Shown one piece after another: positions 45,512-54,457 of a stretch of 64,000 nucleotides of DNA. Below the pieces are notes generated by a model. That model searched no databases. It worked only from the letters and a program-made list of their open reading frames with translations, and was not told where the DNA came from. Each line of letters begins with the position of its first letter. Position 1 is the first letter of the stretch. The translations under genes and the position numbers were made by a program. Origin of the DNA: Verrucomicrobiota bacterium (GTDB lineage: Bacteria > Verrucomicrobiota > Verrucomicrobiia > Limisphaerales > UBA1096); the NCBI GenBank assembly GCA_030749225.1, contig JASMKO010000060.1, forward strand, positions 1 through 64,000. The letters run 5' to 3'.

Positions 45512-47272
45512 ATGCGCAAAACAAATCGTCATTCATTCCGCCGGTTATATGGCCTCTGTCGCCGCTTGGCCAAGCGCTTGGCCCTGCTGCTTCTTTTACC
45601 AGTCATGGCCAATTCTCTAGTTCTCGGTGCCGGTTACGATCGGCCGTACGGTGATCCCAAGCTCAGCCGATCGGTGGTAATGGCACCCAACGGGATGGTT
45701 GCCACCAGTCATACACTCGCCGCCGAGGCCGGTGTGGACATCCTTAAGCGGGGTGGCAATGCCGTCGACGCTGCCATCGCGGCCAACGCTGTGCTGGGTG
45801 TGGTTGAGCCGATGAGCTGTGGTATTGGCGGCGACCTGTTTGCCATCGTTTGGGATGCAAAGTCGAAAAAGCTCTACGGCCTCAACGCCAGCGGCCGCTC
45901 GCCGTTGGACATCTCTCGCGAGCTAATCCGCGAGCGCGGGCACGTACGCATCCCGCTCAAGGGGCCGCTCAGCTGGTCGGTGCCGGGGTGCGTTTCCGGC
46001 TGGCAAGTGTTGCACGACCGGTTTGGCCAGCTGCCGTTGTCCAAGATTCTTGCGCCGGCTGTGCGCTATGCACGGGACGGTTTTCCGGTTACCCAGATCA
46101 TCGCTGGGTACTGGAGTGGCAGTGAAGGGATATTAAGCGAAACCAGGACCGCAAGTAGGGCATTTCTCAAAAACGGCAAGGCTCCGAAGGAAGGCGAGCG
46201 GATGAGCAACCGCGACTTGGCCAAGGTCTATCGCGCCATTGGCAAGGAGGGGGCGAAGGTGTTTTACGAGGGCTGGATTGCCGAGGAAATGGTGCGCTAC
46301 AGCGAGTCGGTCGGAGGCCTCATCACGATGGAGGATCTCAAGCGGCACACTTCGGAATGGATCGAGCCGGTAAGCACGAACTACCGCGGCCACGTGGTTT
46401 GGGAGCTGCCGCCAAATGGGCAGGGCATTGCCGCGCTGCAAATCCTGAACATCTTCGAACCTCACGACATCACTGCGATGGGACACAACACCGCCGACTA
46501 CATTCACCTGTTCACCGAGGCTAAGAAACTGGCGTTCGCCGACCGAGCCAAGTTTTATGCCGATCCGCAGGTGGAGAAGAATCTCCCAATTGCAGAGTTG
46601 ATCTCGAAGCCGTACGCCCGCCAACAGGCAGAGCGCATCGACATGACCAAGGCTGCACAGCGTGTGCCGGCAGGCGACCCACTGCTCAAGCACGGCGACA
46701 CGATCTATCTCACTGCGGTGGACAAGAATCGCAACATGGTGTCGCTCATCCAGAGCACATACTACGGCTTCGGATCCGGCCACGTGCCGGGCAACGTCGG
46801 GTTCACCATGCAGAATCGCGGCACGCTGTTCGCGATGGATGACAAGCATCACAATCGGCTTGAGCCGTTCAAGCGGCCGTTCCACACGATTATCCCCGCG
46901 ATGGTGACGAAAGACGGCAAGCCGATGTTGTCGTTTGGCGTGATGGGTGGTGACATGCAGCCGCAAGGCCACGCGCAGGTGCTCGTCAACATGATCGACC
47001 ACGGCATGAACGTGCAGGAAGCCACCGACGCGGCGCGCGTCCGTCACGACGGTTCCGACACGCCCACCGGTGACGTGATGACCAACGGCGGCCGGTTGAT
47101 CGTCGAGAGCGGCGTCAGCGACGAGGTCGTTGCGGAATTGAAAAAGCGTGGCCACAATGTCAGCCGCGGCGGCGCTGGGGGCGGTTACCAGGCCATCCGT
47201 ATCGACCACGAGACCGGGTTGCTCCACGGCGGATCCGAGGCACGCAAGGACGGCGCGGCGATTGGCTACTGA
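45512..47272 (+). CDS. ggt: gamma-glutamyltransferase
   Basis: A 586-aa exported enzyme from ATG 45512. A basic n-region (RRLYGLCRRLAKR) and hydrophobic core (LALLLLLPVMA) form the signal peptide. The GGT fold follows: SHTLAAEAGVDILKRGGNAVDAAIA, EPMSCGIGGDLFAI, NASGRSP, PLSWSVPGCVSGW. The autoprocessing nucleophile Thr aligns with the first Thr of TIYLTAVDKNRNMVS; the usual following Thr-His is replaced by Ile-Tyr, a variation that keeps the catalytic Thr. It cleaves gamma-glutamyl bonds (glutathione and conjugates) in the periplasm. The bidirectional gap to dus is 100 bases and carries palindromes. The rfaE2-like gene follows by 27 bases. Confidence 0.9.
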   Translation: MRKTNRHSFRRLYGLCRRLAKRLALLLLLPVMANSLVLGAGYDRPYGDPKLSRSVVMAPNGMVATSHTLAAEAGVDILKRGGNAVDAAIAANAVLGVVEPMSCGIGGDLFAIVWDAKSKKLYGLNASGRSPLDISRELIRERGHVRIPLKGPLSWSVPGCVSGWQVLHDRFGQLPLSKILAPAVRYARDGFPVTQIIAGYWSGSEGILSETRTASRAFLKNGKAPKEGERMSNRDLAKVYRAIGKEGAKVFYEGWIAEEMVRYSESVGGLITMEDLKRHTSEWIEPVSTNYRGHVVWELPPNGQGIAALQILNIFEPHDITAMGHNTADYIHLFTEAKKLAFADRAKFYADPQVEKNLPIAELISKPYARQQAERIDMTKAAQRVPAGDPLLKHGDTIYLTAVDKNRNMVSLIQSTYYGFGSGHVPGNVGFTMQNRGTLFAMDDKHHNRLEPFKRPFHTIIPAMVTKDGKPMLSFGVMGGDMQPQGHAQVLVNMIDHGMNVQEATDAARVRHDGSDTPTGDVMTNGGRLIVESGVSDEVVAELKKRGHNVSRGGAGGGYQAIRIDHETGLLHGGSEARKDGAAIGY

Positions 47273-47299
47273 GCCAGCCGCGTGTACGCTTGGCCCACG

Positions 47300-47782
47300 A
47301 TGAGTGCGCGCGAAAAAATCCTGTCACTCGAACAACTGTCCGCCTGGCGCGAGCAACTTCGCGAGGACGGCAATCAGCTTGTGGTGACCAACGGCTGCTT
47401 TGACCTGCTCCACGCCGGGCACGTGACATACCTTGAGCAGGCGACGACGCATGGCGACGTGTTACTGGTCGGCTGCAATGGCGACAAGTCCGTTCGCGAG
47501 CTCAAGGGGTCAGGTCGACCGCTAAACGCCGAGGTTGACCGTGCTCTTGTGCTGGCTGCTCTGGCCTCGGTCGGGGCCGTGGCCATTTTTCCCGAGAAAC
47601 GCGCGTTGAATTTTTTGCGCTTGGCCAAGCCGGATGTCTACGTGAAGGGCGGCGACTATACGCCCGAGACACTCGACGCCGACGAGCGCGAGGCGGTTGA
47701 GTCGGCTGGGGGGAAGATCGTGATCATTCCGTTCGTGCCTGGCAAATCGACCACATCGATCATCGAGCGGATGAACGACTGA
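47300..47782 (+). CDS. rfaE2: D-glycero-beta-D-manno-heptose 1-phosphate adenylyltransferase
   Basis: A 160-aa cytidylyltransferase-family enzyme from ATG 47300 (MSAREKILSLEQL). The nucleotide-binding motif TNGCFDLLHAGHVTYL contains the HxGH signature; GDVLLVGCNGDKSVRELKG, KPDVYVKGGDYTPETL and the ending IIPFVPGKSTTSIIERM match HldE C-terminal/RfaE2 proteins. It activates heptose-1-phosphate with ATP for ADP-heptose and lipopolysaccharide core synthesis, so the cell probably has a Gram-negative envelope. The kinase half (RfaE1) is not in the window. It lies between ggt (27 bases) and the GH13 gene (7 bases). Confidence 0.92.
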   Translation: MSAREKILSLEQLSAWREQLREDGNQLVVTNGCFDLLHAGHVTYLEQATTHGDVLLVGCNGDKSVRELKGSGRPLNAEVDRALVLAALASVGAVAIFPEKRALNFLRLAKPDVYVKGGDYTPETLDADEREAVESAGGKIVIIPFVPGKSTTSIIERMND

Positions 47783-47789
47783 CCAGTGA

Positions 47790-49682
47790 ATGAAATGTTT
47801 TTTTCGATGCGGATGGGCTTGGCTGGCTTGTGGCCTCCCAGGGTTTGCGCTTGGCCAAGCGCTTGGTCAGGCGGCTCCGTTTGATCAGCCGCCCGAGTGG
47901 GCGCGGGAGGCGATCTGGTACCAGATTTTCGTCGAGCGATTCCGCAACGGCGATCCCTCCAACGATCCCCGTCCGGAGCACATGCAGGGTTCCTACCCGG
48001 GGTTTGTTCCGGACGACTGGAAGATCACCCCTTGGCATCAGGACTGGTACGAGCAGGAGGAGTGGGCCAAGGGGGAAGGGGAACATTTTCACAAGCTGGC
48101 TGCCGCGCGGCGTTTCGGTGGCGACTTGCAGGGGGTGCTGGACAAGCTCGACTATCTGCAGGATCTCGGGATCAATGCCATCTATTTTAACCCACTCAAC
48201 GACTCGCCGTCTCTGCACAAATATGACGCGCGCCACTACCGGCACATTGACCGGACGTTTGGACCGGACCCGGTCGGCGACACTGCCATCATCGACGCTG
48301 AGGATCCGGTCGATCCCGCCACATGGAAGTGGACGGCAGCCGATCGGCTGTTCCTTAAACTGATCCGCGAACTGCACCGCCGCAATATGCGGGTGATCAT
48401 CGACTACTCATGGAACCACACCGGCAACACGTTTTGGGCGTGGAAGGATCTCGTGAAAAACCAGGCCAAGAGTCGGTTTCGAGACTGGTATGACATCATT
48501 TCATTCAATGATCCCAAGACGCCCGAAAACGAGTTTCATTTTGAAGGCTGGCTTGGTGTGAAGACGCTGCCGGAACTCAAAAAGGTCAATGTTTCCAGCA
48601 AGCGGAAGGGCCACGTCTTTGAGGGCGACCTGCATCCGGAGGTCAAGGAGCACGTCTTCAACATCACCCGTAGATGGATGGATCCAGACGGCGACGGCGA
48701 TCCGGCGGATGGCGTGGATGGCTTTCGGCTCGATGTCGCCACGCACGTGCCGCTTGGCTTTTGGCGTGACTACCGGAAGTTCGTTCGAGGGATCAACCCC
48801 GACGCGCTGCTGCTCGGCGAGGCGTGGTGGACGAAGTGGCCGGATGAGTTGATGGATCCGAGGCCGTTTTTGCAGGGCGACATCTTCGATTCGGTTATGC
48901 ATTACCAGTGGTACAAGCCGGCTCGGCGGTTGTTCGCCCAGGCGGGGGGAGGGCTGAAGCCCAGCGGATTCATCGCCGAAATGAACCGTGTATACGCCGG
49001 GTACACCCCAGCACAGACCCAAAATCTGATGAACCTCGTTGCGAGCCACGACAGCCCGCGGTTTGGCACCTCATTTCAAAACAAGCACAAGTACAAGTAC
49101 CGCATGGGCGCGCGCGGTAACAAGGAACTCAAGCTCGGTCCGCCGAGCATTGAAGTTGTCCGTGAAATGCGGATGATGTTGCTGCACCAGTTCACCTTCA
49201 CCAGCGCCCCGCACATTTGGAGCGGGGACGAACTCGGCATGTGGGGCGCCGACGATCCCGACTGTCGGAAGCCGATCCTCTGGGAGGACGTGGAGCACCG
49301 GCCGCAGGTGTTCACGCCCGACGGCCAACGCCACGAGCCGATCCCGGTAAAGCCGGATACGGAGATGTTTAATTTTCAAAGAAAACTTATCGCTCTCCGA
49401 AAAAAACGACCGGACTGGTCGCGCGGACAGCTGAACTACATCCTCGCGAATGACAACGCCATGACGCTGGCCTACCGTCGGAAACTGGATGACCAGGAAA
49501 CGTTCATCGCGTTCAATTTGTCAGGACAGTTGCAGACCATCCGTTTGACTACGGGTAATCGAACAAAAAAGGAAATACTCGTGGAATCGAGCCTGGGGAG
49601 TGTGGCAGGTCTCCGGCAAGAAAAGCGGACGGTGAACCTCACGCTGAGCCCCTATTCGGGAGTGGCGCTCAGCGTCGAATAG
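47790..49682 (+). CDS. exported GH13 alpha-amylase family enzyme
   Basis: A 630-aa protein starting 7 bases after rfaE2. The signal peptide ends in the palindrome-encoded LGQALGQAAPF. A GH13 barrel follows: IWYQIFVERFRNGDPSND, LQDLGINAIYFNPL, VIIDYSWNHTG, catalytic nucleophile Asp315 in GFRLDVATH, acid Glu344 in LLGEAWWTKW, and transition-state Asp421 in VASHDSPRFG, then a C-terminal beta domain. The layout resembles neopullulanase/cyclomaltodextrinase-type enzymes acting on alpha-1,4/1,6-glucans. It converges with the SdiA-regulated-like gene, 9 bases apart. Exact substrate cannot be read from the sequence. Confidence 0.93.
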   Translation: MKCFFRCGWAWLACGLPGFALGQALGQAAPFDQPPEWAREAIWYQIFVERFRNGDPSNDPRPEHMQGSYPGFVPDDWKITPWHQDWYEQEEWAKGEGEHFHKLAAARRFGGDLQGVLDKLDYLQDLGINAIYFNPLNDSPSLHKYDARHYRHIDRTFGPDPVGDTAIIDAEDPVDPATWKWTAADRLFLKLIRELHRRNMRVIIDYSWNHTGNTFWAWKDLVKNQAKSRFRDWYDIISFNDPKTPENEFHFEGWLGVKTLPELKKVNVSSKRKGHVFEGDLHPEVKEHVFNITRRWMDPDGDGDPADGVDGFRLDVATHVPLGFWRDYRKFVRGINPDALLLGEAWWTKWPDELMDPRPFLQGDIFDSVMHYQWYKPARRLFAQAGGGLKPSGFIAEMNRVYAGYTPAQTQNLMNLVASHDSPRFGTSFQNKHKYKYRMGARGNKELKLGPPSIEVVREMRMMLLHQFTFTSAPHIWSGDELGMWGADDPDCRKPILWEDVEHRPQVFTPDGQRHEPIPVKPDTEMFNFQRKLIALRKKRPDWSRGQLNYILANDNAMTLAYRRKLDDQETFIAFNLSGQLQTIRLTTGNRTKKEILVESSLGSVAGLRQEKRTVNLTLSPYSGVALSVE

Positions 49683-49691
49683 CGGTCGGGA

Positions 49692-50540
49692 TCATTTTGC
49701 GCCACTACTGTCTGAATCCCTTGTTCGGGGTCTCGCTTTTTCAAACACATACAGCAGGTTCGGCTCGCTGATTACGTAAAGCCTGCCGTGCTTGTCGAGC
49801 GCGACGCCCTCGGCCTTGAAGATGGTGTGGTTTAGGCCGGATTTGCCGCCACGAAGCAGCAGGCGGCTGGACTCGATGCCGTATGGGTTTGCCTCAACAA
49901 CACACGCAGATTCGTGGCTGAGAATGAGCAGTCGCTTGTGCTTGGCGTCGTAATGCAGGCCGGAGATGTCGCGCAGGCCACGCCCGGCGAGGCTCATCAG
50001 AATGGCAGTCGTTGGCGCGTCAGATTCCTGCTTGGGCGGGATGATCTTGAACACGGCTGGGGATCGTTTTTCGCGTGCGACGAAGTAGCGCTTGGCCAAG
50101 GGGTCGTACGCGATGCCCTCAAGGCCGTTGGTGGTGTTGACCTGGATGCCGGCCTCCAACTTCTTCGCCTTTTTCCAATTAACGCCGCCATCCTTTGGCT
50201 CGAGCTCGACAAGGACGATGTTGCCGCGCGCTTCCTCGGCCACGGCGAAGCGGTTTTCGCCCAGCCATGTGATGCCCTCGGTGTCGTCGAACTTGTTGAG
50301 ATTGATTTTGCGCTTGAGGGAGCCGTCGAGCCCCAGTTCGACGACCCGCTGCGGCGCGTCGAGCACGACGAATAGGCTGTCTCGCCGGGCGTCGTATGTG
50401 AGGCCGGAGGCATTCTGGCTGACGCCCTCGATCACCACTGGTCCCTTGGCAAGGGTGTACTGGTCGAGGTGAAGTGACTCCTCCGCTGGGCCAAGCGTTT
50501 GGCCAAGCAGCAGCAAGGTCACCATGAAAATGGGTTTCAT
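49692..50540 (-). CDS. exported SdiA-regulated-like beta-propeller protein
   Basis: A 282-aa protein with signal peptide (MKPIFMVTLLLLGQTLGPAE, where LGQ is palindrome-encoded). The mature part has the SdiA-regulated (PF06977-like) propeller pattern: ASGLTYDARRDSLFVVLDAP, DDTEGITWLGENRFAVAEEA, NGLEGIAYDPLAKRYFVARE, ISGLHYDAKHKRLLILSHES, AEGVALDKHGRLYVISEPN. The family is related to phytase-like propellers; the biochemical role is unsettled. It stands alone between convergent GH13 and the sulfatase, with a 129-base gap on the sulfatase side holding no gene. Confidence 0.82.
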   Translation of the reverse strand: MKPIFMVTLLLLGQTLGPAEESLHLDQYTLAKGPVVIEGVSQNASGLTYDARRDSLFVVLDAPQRVVELGLDGSLKRKINLNKFDDTEGITWLGENRFAVAEEARGNIVLVELEPKDGGVNWKKAKKLEAGIQVNTTNGLEGIAYDPLAKRYFVAREKRSPAVFKIIPPKQESDAPTTAILMSLAGRGLRDISGLHYDAKHKRLLILSHESACVVEANPYGIESSRLLLRGGKSGLNHTIFKAEGVALDKHGRLYVISEPNLLYVFEKARPRTRDSDSSGAK

Positions 50541-50669
50541 CCGAAAACCGGTGGGAATCTACACTGTGAACCTCCCGCTGTCACCCAAGTCATAAAACGA
50601 ACCGGCCAAGCGCTTGGTCAAGCGGGACGCAATTCGTTTCAGAAAACTCTCGATCAACATGATTAAAAT

Positions 50670-52214
50670 TCAGTTCTTGGAGGACGGTCTCGGATCGACC
50701 TTCCAATCCTTGTTCCGGCGTAGACCGTAGTACGGATAATAATCCCACGAGGCCTCCTGGCCAAGCGCCCGGGGATCTTTTGTCTTTTTCAAATGTTCAA
50801 AGAGCCGGTTGCGCAGCTTCCCTTGTTTCCCCAAGTAGTCGACGTTCCCCGCGAGGTTGTTCATCTGGTGCGGATCGTTTTTCAGGTCGTACAGTTCCTC
50901 CGCTGGGCGCATGCCAAACGCCAACTCGGCGAGCCGAGCCACGCCGTGCTCGTTACGTTGCTGCATCATGAAGGTCTTTGTCGGCGAACTGTCGATCTCC
51001 CCGTATGGGATAGCACGCGCACAGACCGACGCATCCGGTGAACCGGACGGCCAGCGGTCTGGCTCGAAGTTGTAAATATACATGAACTCCCGTGTGCGGA
51101 TAGAGCGGCATGGATAACCCTTGCCACCCTTGCGACAGCCGTCATGGCGTTCCATCGCGATAAACGCCGCGTCGTGATGAGGCGATAGCTTGTGAGCAAA
51201 AACGTCCATGAGGCTGCGGGCGGTCATCATGCCCGGCACCTTCAGGCCGACTGCTTCGAGGAACGTCGGCGCGAGGTCGCTGAGGTTCACCAGCCCATCC
51301 ACCGTGCGGCCGGGATTGCGAATGCCCCCGGGCCAGCGGATCGCCAGTGGCACCCGCGAGCCATCGTCGTACAGGCTGGCCTTGGCTCGCGGGAACGGCA
51401 TCCCGTGATCGCTCGTTACGACGATGATCGTGTTGTCCAGTTGCCCGGCTTTTTGGAGTGACGCCATCGTGCGCTCGACCATCCTGTCAAAATGTTCCAC
51501 CTCGACGAGGTAATCCAACATGTCACTGCGAATGATGTTGTTGTCCGGAAAGATCGGCGGCACATTCACCTTAGCGGGATCCTTGCCGTTACGGATACCC
51601 ACCCCGGCCTCGAATCCGCGATGAGGCTCGTGTGAGCCCAGCCAGAAACAAAACGGCTGCCCCGGCTTCACCTCCGAGAGGAAGTCATCAAAGTTTGCCG
51701 CGTAATCCCGACCGGACATGCCCTTGCGGAGCGGATTCAAACGGCGGTTGTTGAACTCGCGACCGGCCGGGTTGACTGTGCGTCCACCGGCCTGCAGCCG
51801 CCCCGGGCTCCAACCCTTGCCGGTGAATCCTACTGCGTATCCAGCCTTGCCCAGTTCCTCTGTGTAGGTGGAGAACTTCGCTGGCAGTGTGCTGTGAATG
51901 TTGCCCGCCTCCTCGAGCCGCCAAATGTGTTGGCCGGTGAGGATGGCGCTGCGTGACGGGCCACAGGTTGGCGCATCACAAAAAGCATGGACAAACCGAA
52001 GCCCCTCCCGCGCCACACGGTCAAACGCCGGCGTTTTGATCACCGGGTCGCCGTTGGCCCCGGTGTGGGCATACGATTGGTCGTCGGAGATGCAGAATAG
52101 GATGTTTGGGCGGGAACCCTCCGCAGTCGTCGAGCCGGACGGCAGCAGACCAAACGACAGCCACAGGCCGGTGAGGAGGCATTTTGCCGAAGGGGAACGA
52201 TTCAGGACTTTCAT
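50670..52214 (-). CDS. exported sulfatase (type I, formylglycine)
   Basis: A 514-aa protein from ATG 52214 (ATG 52235 is an alternative). After a signal region (LLTGLWLSFGLLPSGS) comes PNILFCISDDQS with metal-binding Asp pair, then the sulfatase signature CGPSRSAILTGQ, whose Cys84 would be converted to formylglycine. Later motifs: VVTSDHGMPF and KASLYDDGSRVPLAIRWPGG, with an arylsulfatase-A-type end. It hydrolyses sulfate esters, probably on algal polysaccharides, in the periplasm; the substrate subfamily cannot be named. No sulfatase-maturing enzyme is in the window. It diverges from the sodium:solute symporter. Confidence 0.92.
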   Translation of the reverse strand: MKVLNRSPSAKCLLTGLWLSFGLLPSGSTTAEGSRPNILFCISDDQSYAHTGANGDPVIKTPAFDRVAREGLRFVHAFCDAPTCGPSRSAILTGQHIWRLEEAGNIHSTLPAKFSTYTEELGKAGYAVGFTGKGWSPGRLQAGGRTVNPAGREFNNRRLNPLRKGMSGRDYAANFDDFLSEVKPGQPFCFWLGSHEPHRGFEAGVGIRNGKDPAKVNVPPIFPDNNIIRSDMLDYLVEVEHFDRMVERTMASLQKAGQLDNTIIVVTSDHGMPFPRAKASLYDDGSRVPLAIRWPGGIRNPGRTVDGLVNLSDLAPTFLEAVGLKVPGMMTARSLMDVFAHKLSPHHDAAFIAMERHDGCRKGGKGYPCRSIRTREFMYIYNFEPDRWPSGSPDASVCARAIPYGEIDSSPTKTFMMQQRNEHGVARLAELAFGMRPAEELYDLKNDPHQMNNLAGNVDYLGKQGKLRNRLFEHLKKTKDPRALGQEASWDYYPYYGLRRNKDWKVDPRPSSKN

Positions 52215-52363
52215 TGACGGGTTGCAAAGGCTCATGCGGAACTGTGTTTTTTTCAATCCTTTATCCGCTCGGCCAAGCGCTTGGTTTGTTTTTGTTTGCA
52301 TTGGTTCCGGATTCGGCATCGACTGTCTGCCGCTAAACCTAAAACGACCAAACGCAACGGCTT

Positions 52364-54418
52364 ATGGAACCCATTGACTACATCGTTCTAATCCTCTACT
52401 TCGCCATCATGGCTGGCATCGGTTTTTGGCTGATGCGAAAACAGAAGCGGCAGGAGGACTTTTTCATGGGCGGCCGCAGCTTTGGCAAGCTGATGCAGAC
52501 CTTCGCGGCATTCGGTGCCGGTACTGGTTCGGCGGATCCCGTGAACACCGCACGGGGCACGTTCACCAACGGCATGAGTGGCATGTGGGGTGTGATGTAC
52601 TGGCTGTTCGTCACCCCGGTGTATTGGATCAGCGCCGTGTGGTATCGCCGCATGCGCTGCCTTACATTGGGTGATTGGTTCGTGGAGCGGTACGAGTCGA
52701 AAAGGCTCGGTGTGGCGTACGCCTTGTTCGGCTGCTTCTACTACATGGTCTACGGTGCGATGCTTTTCACGGCCATCGGCAAGGTGGCTGCGCCGCTCAT
52801 GGGCGACATGCTTTTCGGGATGCCGCTGCAGTATGCGCTGCTGCCGATCATCGCGGTGATCGTCATCACTTACGGTTTGCTCGGCGGCATCGCGGCTGCC
52901 TACTGGACCGACCTGATACAGGGCATCTGCATCATCCTGCTCTCCGTGCTGCTGATCCCGTTTGGCCTGAATGCAGTCGTCAAAAAGTTTGGCGGTGACG
53001 GGCTGATGGATGGTTTTCGGATCATGCATGAGCAACTTGGGGAGGAAGCTTTCACCATTGTCGGCGGTTCGGCAGCGAGTGAATTTCCCATATACGCCAT
53101 TGTGGCCATCGTGATCATCAACATGATCGGGATCGTGTTGACGCCCCACTTTCTGGTCACCGGTGGCGGCACAGCCAAGAGCGAAACCGATGCTCGTGTC
53201 GGGCTGGTGACGGGAAACCTGATCAAGCGGTTTTGCACCATAGGCTGGGTAATCACGGCTCTGATTGTGCTCACACTTTACGGAAGCGATGCCAGCCTTA
53301 CCGCCGACGCCGACCGGGCGTGGGGCTTCGCCACGGTGGAACTGCTCGGAGGCCTTGGTATCGGGCTGGTGGGCCTGATGGTGGCCTGCCTGCTGGCCGC
53401 ACTAATGAGCAGTGTGGACTGCTACATGCTCGTCTGCTCCGGTTTGGTGGTTCGAAACATCTACCAGCCGTACATCAACCCCAAGGCCGGCGAAAAGGAA
53501 AGCCTCCTTGTGGCCCGCATCGTCGGGGCACTCGTAGTGATCGGTTGCATCGTCTTTTCCCTGACCATCTACGACATGTTTGGCAACCTGCAGCTCACAT
53601 GGATTGTGCCGATGCTGTTTGCCGCGGTGTTCTGGGTGGGAATGTACTGGCGACGCGCGACCACCTCGGCGGCATGGATCACGTTCACATTTTGTCTGTT
53701 GTTCTTTCTCGTGCTACCCATCGTCGTGCCCAAGCTCAGCTCCGGCATGACGACCAGCCCGGGGCTCACCCGCACGAGCCACGTCATCCTCTCGACTATT
53801 TTACGGCCTGCTTCGCCACTGGATGTCTCGCGCGGCAAGGCTGGGGTGGAAGGCGAACAGATTACCGAGACAAAGCGCAGCGGTGGCGTAGCCCTGTTCT
53901 GGACCGGCAGCGTCAAGCCGGTGGGCGAGGAAAAGCTTAGGGAGATCGACCGGCGCAGGGTGCCCGGCGGAGAGGAGGTCATCTACGAGTACGACTGCGA
54001 CCTAGTGGCCAGCGGCCGACTGCGGCTCGACATGCTGATGATCGACAAGCTCGGCGTGAATCTCGCCTCAATGAAGAAGGCGGCTATCAAGACGCTCGAC
54101 CTGCCGTTCGCGACCATCGTCCCGTTTCTCGTGATGATCGTGGCCAGCCTGTTGACCAAGCCGAACAGCAAGGAGGCGCTTGACCGGTTGTACGTGAAGA
54201 TGAAAACGCCGGTCGATCCCAATCCGGCCAACGACAAGGCACAGATGGAGCGCAGCTACGCGCAGCCGGACCGTTTTAATGACCGAAAACTGTTCCCTGG
54301 CAGCTCACTGGAGTTTCAGCGGCCAAGCGCTTGGGATTTCTGGGGTTTTATCGGCTGCTTCGTGATTTGTTTCGCCATCATCGGCCTTGCAATCCTCGTC
54401 TCCCGCATCGGCACCTGA
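52364..54418 (+). CDS. sodium:solute symporter with a hydrophilic insertion
   Basis: A 684-aa membrane protein of the SSS family. The N-terminus MEPIDYIVLILYFAIMAGIG begins the first helix, followed by KRQEDFFMGGRSFG, WYRRMRCLTLGDWFVERYESK and a run of about 12 further hydrophobic segments. Between late helices, roughly residues 458-580, lies a hydrophilic stretch (LDVSRGKAGVEGEQITETK, VIYEYDCDLVASGRLRLDML) not found in short SSS transporters. It then ends with two more helices. It imports an unknown solute with Na+; the divergent sulfatase suggests a desulfated sugar or similar. A palindrome lies at its 3' end and another just downstream, before hemB. Confidence 0.88.
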   Translation: MEPIDYIVLILYFAIMAGIGFWLMRKQKRQEDFFMGGRSFGKLMQTFAAFGAGTGSADPVNTARGTFTNGMSGMWGVMYWLFVTPVYWISAVWYRRMRCLTLGDWFVERYESKRLGVAYALFGCFYYMVYGAMLFTAIGKVAAPLMGDMLFGMPLQYALLPIIAVIVITYGLLGGIAAAYWTDLIQGICIILLSVLLIPFGLNAVVKKFGGDGLMDGFRIMHEQLGEEAFTIVGGSAASEFPIYAIVAIVIINMIGIVLTPHFLVTGGGTAKSETDARVGLVTGNLIKRFCTIGWVITALIVLTLYGSDASLTADADRAWGFATVELLGGLGIGLVGLMVACLLAALMSSVDCYMLVCSGLVVRNIYQPYINPKAGEKESLLVARIVGALVVIGCIVFSLTIYDMFGNLQLTWIVPMLFAAVFWVGMYWRRATTSAAWITFTFCLLFFLVLPIVVPKLSSGMTTSPGLTRTSHVILSTILRPASPLDVSRGKAGVEGEQITETKRSGGVALFWTGSVKPVGEEKLREIDRRRVPGGEEVIYEYDCDLVASGRLRLDMLMIDKLGVNLASMKKAAIKTLDLPFATIVPFLVMIVASLLTKPNSKEALDRLYVKMKTPVDPNPANDKAQMERSYAQPDRFNDRKLFPGSSLEFQRPSAWDFWGFIGCFVICFAIIGLAILVSRIGT

Positions 54419-54457
54419 CCGCTTGGCCAAGCGCTTGGCTTGCGGGCGGGATAGGTT

